Shown here in pieces: positions 23,380-36,033 of a stretch of DNA of 64,000 bases (position 1 is its first letter; each line of letters begins with the position of its first letter). The notes beneath the pieces are model-generated. The model was not told the origin of the DNA. It ran no database searches and saw only the letters and a program-made list of their open reading frames with translations. The translations under genes and the position numbers were made by a program. The stretch spans positions 10,168,001 through 10,232,000 of the forward strand of contig NW_020825288.1 in the NCBI RefSeq assembly GCF_003286085.1. Direction: 5' to 3'. The DNA comes from Drosophila persimilis. Lineage: Eukaryota; Arthropoda; Insecta; Diptera; Drosophilidae.

Positions 23380-26300
23380 TTTTCAATTCGTTTCTGGCGT
23401 ACGTGTGTTTTTAGCATTTTGCGTTAGCATCTGGAAAATTAAAGTGCAGGCAAGCAGAAATTCAATCTCTCGTTTGATTCCCCATTTTCCCCGCTCTCAC
23501 CCTCTCACTCTCTAACTCTCGCTCTCTCAGCCAACTTTAAATGCGGCAAAAGTACCTTTTTCGCTGTCGCCGTCGACGCTGCTTTTACTGCGTCTCTCTC
23601 TGTTTCTGTCTCTTTCTCTATCTCCTTCTCTGTCTGATTTAAATTACGAAAAGCGCACGTATTATTGTTTGTTTCAATTGCCTGCTGACGAGCCAGAGCC
23701 CGAGCCCGAGCCAGAGCCAGAGCCAGAGCCAGTGCTAGTACCAGTGCCAGAGCCAAAGCGGTGCCGGGATGTGCAGGACGAGCGTAATCAGCAAATGTGC
23801 CAAACGACAGCGGGTTGGGCCACCGCCGCCCCGTACCAAGCCACACCACACCACCCCAGCTCCATCTTCGTTCCATCTCCCAAAAAGGTAAGGAAAAAAC
23901 CAAATTAGTTTAATTTGTACGAAATCAAGCAAACGTATGAGGCGAAGGAGCGACCAAAGACACTGGAGGAATGGCCAACCTGACTCCGGACTAATTCTAT
24001 TTAGCATTTGCAGGACAACGACAGCGGCAGCGGCAGAGGAAGAGAGACGACAACGTCCTGCCAAAGCACTTGGCCAGTGCTGGCGTTGGCCAACAAAATG
24101 AACTTCGGCTAATTACTCAATGCAAATTAAAATTCATGTCAAGCAGATTGGATTATCCTCACGCAACATTTAATGTCGCACTTAGCAGTGGCTGCGAAAG
24201 GCAGGATGGCTATGGCCAGGGAAAGGTGCTCGTGCTCCTTGGCAACTGGACGGCCAGGACAGCGGAATCAAGGGCGTGAAAAGCGAAGGCAGGAAAGGCT
24301 GGCAAAATGGCAAAACGAGAGCGGTGGGGGGAGAGGGGAGCGCTGTGGCGTGCTCGGGAGAGCAACAAAGAAAAATCTCTTTTGAAATGCTAATGTAAAA
24401 ATTCTTTAAAGAAAATTACGCAATACATTATTTTGGTTTATTTTGCATTAAAAGTCAATTTAGTGTTAAGGCCCGGGCGAAAGTGGAACCGACAGCGAAA
24501 ACGGCAAAAAGGGCGCCCAAAAGCAAAAAAAAAACGAGCGTGGCTCCGGAGCAGAAAAGAGCTGTAGAGCGTAAAGCGCGCAACAGGATTGTGCTCTGCC
24601 GATTGTATGGAACGACAGGACACAGGACCCAGGACCCAACACCCAGGACATCCCTAACATCCCTAACACCCCTAACGCAAGACCGGCCATGACAGCGCAA
24701 CTAACCAAAAGGTTTCGGGCCAGCCTTCAAGTTTGTATTTTGCATTTTAAGCTGTGTCCGAGGCAGCCCCACGGACACGCACTCTGAGACCACCACGGAG
24801 AGGGAAAAGGACATGGAAAAAGTGTTCGCACATTAGCTATGGGTGGCAGGTGTCAAGATGGGATCGAAGTAAGTGGTCCTGGTCCCTCTTTGACTATGTA
24901 TCGCCATCGAAATAGTTGTTCCATGTTTCCACTTTTCAATTTTTTAATTAAATTTGATTGGATAGTTTCTGACGAATAGTAATTATTTGTTGATTATGGA
25001 GTCATTCATTTCGTTTGAGATATGTGATAATAACAGCCTTATTGTCATTACTCAACGGGTTATCAGGTGAGTACTCTGTTAATCGAGTGTTTAATGGAAT
25101 ATCATTAACAATATTTCATACTATATTACTATACTAATTAACAGAATTATTATCATTGGTTATTCGGTGGCTGCCATCTAAAGAGCGAGTATACACTGTA
25201 CATACTCGTATGTACATATATATACTAATAGTCTTTATCATGCATCACATTTATGTATCGGTCCCGGCTTCCTTCGTAAAGGTTCAATGCTGGCAAATAC
25301 TATACAAACAAAATACTTTCTTCGGTGTCGGTTGATCTGCTGGCAATCGAAAAGACCTTAGACTTACACCGGAAAAGGCTAATAACGTAATCCTCCTACA
25401 GAAACTGTATGCGAGAAAATACACAGTATTAGAAAGGAATTGTAAAGGTGCCTTCTGTGCAAAACTGCATTTCAATGTGGGAGCATAAGACTGGAAAATA
25501 TGGCTATAAAATAAATGAAAGCACAAATCTAAAAGATTAAAAATGATACATTAATATTCTTTAAGAAAAATGACCTCCTGCTTAGAATTTAATGTTGAGT
25601 GTGTATATTTTCCTCCTATCTCATTCGGCATACACAAATAAATTCGAAGTTTGCTTTTGGTTCTAAACTGATTTCATAGGACGGTGCCTGTTATTTTAAA
25701 ACTATTGCTTTGTTAAATAAAACTTCATTTGATTTAATGTTTAAGTCCCAGGAAAGGATTCCTTATCTTTAGCTGCACACATACATCGGTTTGTATGTCC
25801 TTAAAACTTTTAAACTATAATGTCCATTATCTGGTTTAAGTAAACATTTGATTAATCGATTTGCCGATATTGGAAAAGTGTGTAAATGCAAGGAAATGTA
25901 AGTCCGGACTGAGCCGCATTCGTTTCAAAGATACCGAATCCAAATCCACTGATTCCCTCGTGGAAAATGAGATTATAAGCTTTGAACACTTCACTTCACA
26001 ATATGCACCAAAGCTATTATTATGTCTGCCTTCCATTTAGCTCAGTTTTTTCCACATTTTCCACGCATTCTTCCCCATTGCGAGCCGGGTGTACTTTTTT
26101 CGTCCTTGGCCCTTTGCGTGTCCTGCCTGGCACTGTCGCCATCTCCGCCGCGGCACTCCGCCTCTTCTCTTTATCTATTAAAACGCCTTCCGATTTGCAT
26201 ATTTCTGCAGCTGGAGCAGCTGTCAACGCGGGACGGACGCGACTTAGCGTTGGAGCTGGGGCCGGACTTATTGTAGGGCGAGCGAGGGCAGCTCTTAAGA

Positions 26301-28353
26301 TAATGTCTGCCGGCCAGCGGAGTCGCCGCCTGATGAGCGGGGAAATGGAGCGAGCAAATTAAAGCCCTGCCTCCGGAGCCTGGGATCTGTGGAGAGTCTC
26401 CTTTCGCCGAGACCCTTGAGCGCCGCAGACAACAATGCGCTATGTTGCCCATTGGCATAATGCCATACGTAATGTATAGAATATCCGAATATCTGGGGCA
26501 CCAAAGCAGAAAGAAAGTTCAACGTTGATTCGATCACGTACACAGAAAACAATCTAATTTTCAAGATTGAAATATTTATAAAGGTAAATTTGTAATCCAA
26601 ATGGTAAATGACTAAATTTCAGCTTTTGAATGTTAATAATAAAATAAAAATACCGTCATAGACTGGAAAATGCTATACAAAATACTGTAATAATAGATGT
26701 ATGATATAGAAGAGTTCAGAAGAGTTTCATTGATTCCATATTATTTTCAAGTATATTGCATCAAAGCCAGCCTTGCATTCAAAACCCGCAACAAAACTTA
26801 GAGAATTTGAATTTAAACAACCTTAATTATTGAGACTAAAATAAAGTCATACGATTAAATCAAAATAAATTAAATTATATTTATAGCAAGCTGGCAGGTG
26901 TTTTGTAAACGATACCCAAGTCACCGGCCACCACTCTACAATATCGTTTGCTCGAGGATTTAAGAATAACCTTTATTCCCAAACCCAAACATTCGCAGAG
27001 TATTGACTAGTCCGAGGGCGAAAAAATTGTGCTGTTTTGGTATTTTATTTCATTTTATCCCGTTTTATGCCGTCTTATTCCGCTCCTCTCGTCGGGTTGT
27101 TCCGCTGTCACATTACCTACATCAAGTGTCACTTTAAAACGCATTTTTCTTTCGCCCCGCCCGGGTAACATTTTGAAGTGTAGCTCAAAGCTGTCGCCAC
27201 TTGGATGTATCTTCGGACCGACCATTCGCCTGATGTCCGTGTGGCCCATTCCGTCGCCCGTCGCCCGTCACCCGTTCCACCTCCCATGGCTCGTGTTCGT
27301 AAACAATTCGAGGGACATTAAGTTCCAATTAAGTAACATTCTAGGCAAATCAGTGGGAGTGCCTCTGGCATTTGTCCCTGTTCTTGTTCTTGTTGTTGAT
27401 GTTGATGTTGTTGGGGTTGGGGTTTTGTTTGGGGCTGGTGCTGGTGCCGGGGTGGTGGTAGATTGCTTTGTTAATATTAATTTGTCATTAATTTGAGCAG
27501 CGACGTACATCCATAGCTTACGAGCGGCTCGTTTAAAATGCATTGATAAGCCAAGTGGCTCCATCAGCCATCGTCCATCGCCCATCGCCCATCGCCCATC
27601 ACAGCTCCAGGCTGTGTACACAGTCGCCAGCGTCTTACCATCAGATAGGTTTAATGCGCTTTAAACTGTTTGGCTAGGAGCTTGCGGCCTGGCCTGGGAC
27701 GAGTGTGGGGATGATCCAGGGTCTACGAGCAGTGTAAAATGAGGTAAAAGGGTGGAGCAAGGCGGAGCTCTCCTTTGGTCAGCCCGAGTCCTTTTGAAAA
27801 CTAGGCACAACTGTTGCTCGGGCACTTTGCTGATGAAAGGGTACGAAGGTATTTTGGTTGCGGCTTCACCACAGCCGCACCTTCACTGGATTGGGATGGG
27901 GACAGGGTCTCTCATCTTTGTCCGCCTCAATCCCCTGCCGGTCGTTTCTGGCGTGGCCGTCAGTTGAGGGCCTTAGTGTCCTTTTCTTAATGCGCCATTT
28001 TGATGGACAGATCTTGGAAAAAACCAGAGATCTCCCACTTTAGGCGAAGTCCTTTTTCAGGCGGCCAAGATGTGCATGTGCTATGCTCATACCAGTCGTT
28101 TTGCTTGCTTTATTTCTATTTTCCTTCGCTTTCCTTTTTATTTCACGCTTCAACACGGACGGACCGGACCGTTCCACACACCCAGCACTCAAAGGCTTCG
28201 GCTTCAAGTGTCGACGTTTTTTATTTTACGCTACTTTGAGCAGATACACATGCAAATAGCATAGCACAGCATAGCATAGCACAGTAGAGGCCACAAAGCG
28301 TAAAAATGTATAAAGCTTATGCCCCATTCAGAGTCAGCCCCAGCCCCCCACAC

Positions 28354-28391
28354 TGACTCAGTCACTCAGTCAGTCAGTCAGTCAGTCAGTG
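28354..28391 (+). repeat. (CAGT)n tetranucleotide repeat
   Basis: CAGT units, with one CACT variant near the left end. Confidence 0.85.
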
Positions 28392-28425
28392 AGGCACAGT
28401 ATTTCAGTTTTAGCCACCATGTCTA

Positions 28426-28473
28426 CGGCACTGGCACTGGTACTGGTACTGGCACTGGCACTGGTACTAGCAC
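28426..28473 (+). repeat. GGCACT/GGTACT hexanucleotide repeat
   Basis: Tandem hexamers alternating CACTGG and TACTGG, about seven copies. Confidence 0.85.
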
Positions 28474-30199
28474 ACCCTCCCTTCGCCGTCGCCGTCGCCG
28501 TCACCGCCTGACCAACTACGCATAAAAAGCAAATATATTTTCAATGCAGCAGCCACGTCAACCGCTCTCGCCCGCTTTGAATGGACCGGGACCGGGACCG
28601 GAGTGGAGTTGCACAGAACAGAACAGAGCAGAGCAGAGCAGAGCAGATCTGGGCAAAAAAGAAGGTGTTATCTGATTGCCATTTTAAACACAGCGACTGC
28701 AACATCCACATCACAGAGGGAGCAATAGAAGCGGCTACAGCAATTGCGAATGCAATCGCAATGGCAAAATCAAAAGCGAAGCTCCCTGAAAGGCTGAGTG
28801 AGCGCATGAAAAGCTGAAAATTCAATGAATGGGCTGGGTTATCGTTTGTATGATCCGGGTACGGGTACGGGTACGGGCCCTGGCGGCGTGTGCCCGCAGA
28901 GACATTAAAAGATAATCGGCACCAAGTAGAAGCGCAATCAGAGTCCGGCTGCGGAGAAGAGCGGAAAGGCTGGGTGGACACACTCCGTATTTGTCTAAGG
29001 ACTGTCAAAGCCAACTTGTCAAATGATGAACTTTCGGATGCGGGTCGATGGACTGGAGGACCCATTTGGAGTTGAGCTTATAGCAAGAGAACAATCTCTA
29101 ACAGGAAATATACAGGAAATATACCCATATATCTATATATAATCTATAATCTAGTTAATACACAGTTACTTGTTCTTGGACTACAATTTTAATCTTATGA
29201 AAACTTCACAGTTTTTAAAATCTTTCTTAACTAAAAGATTGCTTGACATTGCTCGAAATGTATAAAAGGTACTGCCTAATCGTCCTGTATCTAAGCCTGA
29301 CATAATCCACTCAGCTTTTAAGTATTCCTAAATGCAGAATATCGATATAATCCTTGATATTTTCTGAGGAAGTCGAAAAATCGAAGAGCCTTACCATCAA
29401 TTGAGGTTTTCTGGTTTTCCCGACTCCAGACGATTGCAGGTCTTGCAGCCTTCAAGCCGATAATTGAAAGAATAATTCATGCTCACGTAGCTTGTTAGGG
29501 CATTGGACATGTGCCCCGTGCCCATTCTGCCAAGTCAGTCCCTGGCATCCTGTTGCTTGAGTCTGTCTGTCTGAGCAGACCAGTGTGTGTTTGCCTACAC
29601 TGAGCGAAACGGAAGCGGAAGCGGGCGGCAGTCGACAGTCGGCAGCTGGAAGTTGGTTGTGCTGTGAGTGCAACGGGGCGTATGAGCAACGCAAGTTGTT
29701 TAAAAGTCACACACTAATTAAATGGCACTTGGACACTTTGGTCGGCTGCTCGCCGGCAACGGCAGCCGGAAGACTTGGCCCGGCTGTGAGTGTACGGGTG
29801 CAGTGCTTATCGTGCAGTATCGGCAATTAAAATCTAAAAAGAAGCCAGCTCTTCCTGTCTGCGTGGACATGCTGCCCGGCTCCGACGCTGGCTGGCTATT
29901 TGCTTAAGCTTCTCACCCTGCCAGCCGGAGTGCACTCTGTTTAACGTCGAGCTGAGCTGTGCAAATAATGAGGTACGCCACACATGATTTTAATGAATGA
30001 AAGCGATAATCGTTTTGAATCGCATAGCAATTAAGCGTGTCAAAGGAGTGCAGGACACAGAGCAAATAAGCACGGGTGCTAGACCAGAAAACGCGGCTAT
30101 CAAAGTGAAACATCTGCGTTGAGTGGTTGGGTTTTAGTAGTTTTCTCTTTACTGGGATTCTGTCAAGTGTTTTCGTTTCTATTTGTACTTTTTTGGTTC

Positions 30200-30592
30200 T
30201 TAAGCGAATGGGGCGAATGGTGCACCACCGCCGTAGATGCCTCCGGCAGTAGCACCAAAGCCGCCAATGAGCGGATATCCAATATTATAGCCATTGCCAT
30301 AACCATAAGGACGACCATAATATCCGCTGCCCGCCAGCCCCAGGCTGATGGAGCCGTACAGATTGCCATAAGGATAATAAGGATAGCGTATACCAGCTCC
30401 ATATCCTCCGTAGCCCCCATATCCTCCGTAGCCCCCATATCCTCCGTAGCTATATGGATAGCCAATTTGGCGACTCACGCGCTCTCCTCGCTCTGATCCC
30501 TCCGTCTCGGCAGGCGCATTCTGCTCCAGCGGCTGGCCAACTGTTGCGGCGATTAGCAGCGCATATAATCCCAATAAAAGCCAGCTACGCAT
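30200..30592 (-). CDS. Secreted Gly/Tyr-rich protein with R-V-S-R site
   Basis: A 130-residue intronless product. Residues 1-19 form a signal peptide (MRSWLLLGLYALL then AATVG). An acidic spacer follows, up to ERVSR, and the rest begins QIGYPYSYGG and is built of GGY units followed by a Tyr/Gly-rich tail ending APFAPFA. The R-x-x-R before Gln suggests furin-type cleavage and an N-terminal pyroglutamate; that is inference. There are no cysteines in the mature part. A TATA box lies upstream at 30752-30757 on the same strand. Gly/Tyr-rich secreted fly proteins include cuticle components and immune peptides, and the sequence alone does not choose between them. Related by layout to the genes at 36034, 39658, 40849 and 54180. 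Confidence 0.85.
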   Translation of the reverse strand: MRSWLLLGLYALLIAATVGQPLEQNAPAETEGSERGERVSRQIGYPYSYGGYGGYGGYGGYGGYGAGIRYPYYPYGNLYGSISLGLAGSGYYGRPYGYGNGYNIGYPLIGGFGATAGGIYGGGAPFAPFA

Positions 30593-30751
30593 TATCCTTA
30601 TGACTCCTTGAACTGGTTGTTTGACTTTATCAGTGGGTTTTTAGGTGTGTCCGCGCACTCCGTGCTGCTTGCTGCGTGCTCCGTGTTCCGTGTGCCGTCT
30701 GGGTGGATGCTGTGAGGCAAACTGTGACCTGGGCAGGTCTGGCCCGTCGCA

Positions 30752-30757
30752 TTTATA
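30752..30757 (-). promoter_or_regulatory. TATA box of the Gly/Tyr-rich gene at 30200
   Basis: TATAAA on the - strand about 160 bp upstream of the ATG. It predicts transcription from about 30725 and a 5' UTR near 130 nt. Confidence 0.65.
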
Positions 30758-31427
30758 GCCTAGAACTTTGGGCATAAAATAGAAACTTTTGTTCTCTTTT
30801 TTTCCTGCTACCTCGGCTCTGCTGTTGCCCTGCTGCTTGTTAGCAAAATGAGACGCTAATGTAAATGTCATAAAACAAACTATTAAAATATGCGAGTGCG
30901 GCCAAAGGGGAACAAAAAGCTAATTCATATACGTATGCCTATCCAGGCACTTGCTCTCCGTTCGCAGCTCTGAATCGCCGTGGCCATTGGGTGGCGCGCT
31001 AAGTGGCGTTCATGGAATCGAATGGCCAGGTGTACGGCGGTTTAAAGAGCAAAGCATTTCACTCTGTGGCGGCCGAACTTCGACCGGGCTGTGGCTGTGG
31101 TCGGCTAAGCTGTGTAAATGTGCTAATTTCATTCGAAGGTTAGTTATGCTATTGACCTGGCGAGCCTCTCATCCTCATTCCTCTCTCATTCCAGGCCCAC
31201 CACATTCACATTCAGATTCCGGCGCACGTCATAAGCGACGCCTCCTCCAACTTTGGCTTTGGGTGCGTAAGTGTGAATTGCTGTTGGTTGTTGTTCTGGT
31301 TGTTTGCCCGTTTCGGCCAGTTTGCCAGTTTGCCAGTTTGCCGGCTTGTGTGTCTGTTTGTCTGTATGTTTGTTTGGCTTTGTTTGGCACGCTGTTTGTT
31401 TTATGAGCGCTGGCTGGCCATTAACAA

Positions 31428-31555
31428 TGCTCGATGGCTCCATCGCTCTATAGCTCGATGGCTCAATCGATGTATAACTCTGAAGCGCCTCGGCTCTATG
31501 GCTCTATAACTCTGAAGCGCCTCGGCTCTATAGCTCTATAGCTCTATAGCTCTCC
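31428..31555 (+). repeat. GGCTCTATAGCTC-type tandem repeat with a 32-bp higher-order unit
   Basis: Short units such as GCTCTATA and GCTCGATG fill the block. Within it, a 32-bp unit beginning TATAACTCTGAAGCGCCTCG occurs at 31473 and again at 31505. Confidence 0.85.
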
Positions 31556-33770
31556 ATTGCCCTATTGCGGTTTTGCCGCATGTGTTTTGGCAAATTGCGA
31601 ATCGGCAAATCCTAAGTCTAATCCAAAGCCAGAGCTGCGGCACTTTAATTCATTTATGCAAAGCTTTCGTTGTGGCAGGGCGATGGGGAAATCGCTCCAT
31701 TTCGCTGCCCAAATTTGCTTATTCAAATTTAAACGCTTTTAGCCAGTCCAGAAACTGGGTCAATTAACGATGTCAACGTCAAAACGATGCACATTTTCAG
31801 ATTCAACATCCTCCTGCCGTGCTCCCCAGTCCCCAGTCCCCAGTCTTCAGTCCCACTCGCAGTACACCGATCCAGTGGATGCTGTAAACTTCCGCATAAA
31901 TTTCCCAGAGAGTGCAACAAAAAACGGGCGGAAAAAACCAACAGCCCCGGCATAAATTAAAAATACATTTTTTACTCGGCCACAGCCGCCGAAAAACTAC
32001 TTTGACTTTGACGATTGTCATAATCAGCAGTGCGGCAGCAGGAGCAGGAGCGGGAGCAGGGAGGGACCAGCAGACAAAAATATATTCTCCAGCTCTCCAA
32101 AAACCAGTTGGCGATTAGTTAAATTACTAATTTACATTGGCGCCAGCGCAGCCGACGGTCAGATGTTCGGGTCTCGCCAGGTAATTCATTCACGTTTTGA
32201 TGCGAATGCTGAAACTTCCGGACCAGCATAAATATGCGATTTTGGGAATGGGTTGAGGGTCAAGCTTTTTTTCTTGAAGTTTTTCTGTCTACCCGAAGTG
32301 AACGCAAAAAAAACTTGGCCATCCAGAAGATCTACTCTTGATGACCTTAGGTTCAACCTATGTAAATATGAGATAGACCAGCCGCCAACGGGGTGTAGTT
32401 TTGAAAAGAGTCGAAGAAAATTCAGCCATCTATAAACGCATCCAATTAAATCAGATTTAATTTATTTGAGAATTCAAATTTACTCATCTTTTAATGAACA
32501 TTTTCAATCTTTCACCAGAATCGGCAAAAAGGGCATTTAAAGTTTTGTATTTTTAAGAGCTTTTCGATGTCCATATATTTTGTATTAAGGGCATATAAAG
32601 GGAAATGGGATATGCGCAAAAAAGCATAAGGTATGGATATGGATGCCTTACACAAAAAATTCTTTTTAATTAATTTAATGTCGATTCACGTTGAAAAAGT
32701 TTGACAACATACTCGTACTACCTGTACACACAATTATTTAACAACAAAAACGCAATTTTCCCTTTAATGAGTGCAGCTACATCAGAACATTATGATTTAC
32801 GGGTACTTGAACTGCTCTCTGCGGCAATTTAGCTGACTTTAATTATTAATTATGCATAATTACATGTCTTCAAAAACAACCTAGAAGTAAACAGGCCTGT
32901 CCTGTTCGAGCAGCGAAGGCATTAATTGTTGTATTATTTTTACAGGCCATACTTGATCATGAGTTGTACATTTTTCTTCCCTTTTCACTTTTTGTGTGTT
33001 TAGTTTAAAAGTTCAAAGAAATGTTTATATTGTATTACGCAGCCCAAAATTAGACCATAATCCATAGATTATATATTTACATATATGCCGCACGGCAGCA
33101 GCCGTTTTCTCACATTTTTTTTCGCCTTCTGCATCTTTCTTCTGTCGGTCTATCGCGCTCTCGCTTGCACTACTGCATTGAGGAACGTCCGCCCTTGAAT
33201 TCAGTCTTGATATACAATTTGCACAATCGATCTCCAATCTGACACATTCTAAACCGTCACGGCAATCGATCGACTGACTAGTCGCTAATTCTCGCTGTCG
33301 CTATCAACTCCGCAAAACTATTTATTATATTATATGTTGGGCAGGGGGGATACCCCAATCTCACGGTAACAACGGTGACATGGCCGTTTTCTTAATTATT
33401 TCTCTCAGAGCATCACAACATGACCCTTGGGTCTTGTTAAGGCTATCATATCATTTAAGCTTTTCTGCATATAATTCCCCATAATGAGTGCATACAGGGT
33501 AATCGTCGTTGCGCATTACATTTCAATTAAAGACAGTGATACCATCAATATTTGTACTATACCTTTTTGAAGAAGCATGGAGAAGATATGTAATGCTCTA
33601 TAGTATGACGTCAACGCAGCTTAAGAGAAACGATAATTAAGAGAATACAAATTTTTGAAATGTAGGATGTTTACTTCACCCATGATGGACTTTCACTGCA
33701 CTATGGGAAAGAAATTCGCTTGTGGCATTTGTTCTTAATTTAACCATAGAGACTTCAATTTAATATTTTG

Positions 33771-34339
33771 TATACCCGATACTCAAAATGAGTATAGGAG
33801 TATAAAGAAGGAAGTGTTTCCGACCCCATAAAGTATATACATTCTTGATCAGCATCAATAGCCGAGTCGATTTAGCGCACCGCCTAGTGCTTAAAGACTA
33901 TAAGAGCTAGAGCAACAACATTTTGTATCAAGACTTCTGTGATATGGCACTGCTGCAAGTGTATTTAAAAACTTCGCCCCGCCCCCTTCCGCCCCCACAA
34001 AAGACGCAGAATCGTAGAGAATGACCATATCTTTAAGACTGCAGAATCTTAACCAGATCGTATTATTATTATAGCCAGTGTATTTCAAAATTTCGCCCTA
34101 CACACTTCCGCCCCTGTGGCATCCACAATATTGAAGATACGAGAAAACTAAAAACGCACAATCATAGAGAATGACCATATCTATCCGGTTGCTGAATATA
34201 TGAGATTTCTGAATCTGCATGAGATCGGATCATTTTTATAGCCAAAAGGAACAAATTAATATTCAGTCGCTACGCAGCGCCCGACGACATGTTCAGACAC
34301 GTTTTCTGTCTCTCCCGCACGCATCGGGTATCGGGTATA
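33771..34339. mobile_element. 569-bp MITE-like dispersed element with 12-bp perfect terminal inverted repeats
   Basis: The left end TATACCCGATAC (33771-33782) is the exact reverse complement of GTATCGGGTATA (34328-34339). Inside, the left part carries CCCATAAAGTATATACATTC and TTGATCAGCATCAATAGCC, a type of sequence common in small Drosophila dispersed elements. Two diverged internal units follow, near 33955-34070 and 34075-34240. Each has TTCGCCC, then CTTCCGCCC, then TAGAGAATGACCATATCT. No transposase frame is present, so it would be non-autonomous. The sequence GTTGCGGTCTCCGCAAC just beyond (about 34349-34365) can form a hairpin and may belong to the same repeat family. Confidence 0.7.
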
Positions 34340-35950
34340 AATGTAGAGTTGCGGTCTCCGCAACAACTCACAATGTTCCCCTCGTTTTTAATGGAATTTT
34401 TTTTAATAATCGTCTGCCGCCAGACTTTTTAGAATATCTTTTTTTGTTACTTTTGCACTTCAATTTTGTCTGACTTCTGACTAAGGTTAGATCCAAGATG
34501 CTTATTGGGGAATTCATAAAATTTTTTTTTTTTTTTTTTTAATGGAGCAAAAACCGGATGCAATTTGATTTTATTTGATTTACCTATGCTAATCAAATTT
34601 TACTTATATCTTGCTTAAAAGTATTCTCTCAGAGACACAGAAAAACGTATAATTTTTTAAAATATCTGGTATTAAGGCTCTTAAAGTCAAATTCTGAAAA
34701 ATTTACAAAAAGCAGAGGGACTATAAGAGTGTTTTAATATTTTATTATGAGCTATTGTTAGTTCTGTTCGCTACTATTTTATGATTTTTATTACATTTAT
34801 TATTGATTGGACCTGCAAAAGACCTACATATGTGAATTTGATGTTTAAATGGGACTCCATTCACTCAACAGGTTGCCGAAAAATAAACAAAATTGAATTC
34901 AAAAGCAAGATTACACATAACTCGAAACTCCGAACACTATATTTTATGGATGTAAAGTTTTAAGTGCCATGTTTGTTTTTAAATTGTTTATTATGAAAAT
35001 CAAATTGTTTGGTTGATTGGTGATAAATGCAATTATTTTTAGACTGCACTGCTTTGGAAGTTTAAAAATGATTGACGTCTTAATAAAGATCTTATCAGTG
35101 CAGGTGCCTTTCAATACCTAGTTATTCCCACAGCCCATTTAAATGCGGCTGTTTATTATGCAAAAGCCTCCTAGATGGCTAGGTAGACGCTTCTTAAGCA
35201 TGTGCTAGCCACTGAATAACCCAATAACCGGGATGAGTCAGAGCCAGTCCAAATGTAAACGGAATCGAATACGAAAACGAAAACAGCGCTGGCATTTGAA
35301 TAACAACCAGTTGCTTGAGCTGTTGCTGTATTGCCTAGATTTTAATTAAGTCAGACAATCAGAAATACAGAAACAATGCAAACAAAAAGCGTTACGAAAT
35401 CTGATAGATGAAGGAGAGCCCCACTTGGGGCGGTGGTTCCCGGCAGCTCACACTTGCACACTTGGCCACTTGTCTATCGATCTGGAACTTGAATGTTTTG
35501 CGCATTTGGACAGCTTCTGGCTAGACAGATGGAGATGGAGCGGGGACGGAGGCATGGGGTGGGGTGGAGGAGAAGAAACACCTCGAACGGGCCACTTGGC
35601 AGATGCTGTAAGTCTCCTTTGGGCCCTGGCTAAAACTTTGCCTCTTTTTGCCTCTCTGTTTTGTTGCCTAATAGGTTTTGGTTATTATTATTGCTTTTGC
35701 TACTGTCTATGACTATGCCTATTGACATTGCTGCGCCGCTCTCTGTGTGTTTGATCTCCTTCTCTTATACGCATTGCTGGCTTGCCCGCTTAGTCAGTGT
35801 CAGTTAACACGAATCGCTCTGCGCCGAGTATTCATTTCAGTTGGCGAACCACTCACAACTTTGATGCTGCTGATGCCCGGGCCCGGTCGAACCACTTCAG
35901 CTTTTATTTGCTATCGCTGCCGCTCCCGCGAGTCGATAAATCCCAAATCA

Positions 35951-35956
35951 TATAAA
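35951..35956 (+). promoter_or_regulatory. TATA box of the Gly-rich gene at 36034
   Basis: TATAAA 83 bp upstream of the ATG, predicting transcription from about 35980 and a 5' UTR near 50 nt. Confidence 0.65.
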
Positions 35957-36033
35957 TTGGCCGGCCACGGGGCTGGGTCTCCATAGAAGCCGCTTTAACT
36001 TTGGCGGTGATTAGTGAAAGAAGTTTGTCCAAA

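Larger units (their letters stand above)
21872..30199. other. Gene-poor spacer between the EF-hand gene and the first Gly-rich gene
   Basis: No convincing gene. It holds GGAT/GGCT tetranucleotides (22753-22810), a G-run (22919-22936), (GT)n (23341-23376) and CT-rich DNA (23485-23630). It also has GAGCC-type units (23694-23755), CGCCCATC units (27575-27600), (CAGT)n (28354-28391) and GGCACT/GGTACT hexamers (28426-28473). Open frames over these are low-complexity. TACTCGTA occurs at 21975 and 25203. Regulatory DNA is likely but cannot be assigned. Confidence 0.5.
30880..35930. other. Spacer between the first and second Gly-rich genes
   Basis: No convincing gene. It contains a 32-bp tandem repeat near 31473, a dispersed element at 33771-34339, a T-run at 34521-34541 and AT-rich DNA from 32430 to 35100. 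One TACTCGTA octamer lies at 32710. Confidence 0.5.
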
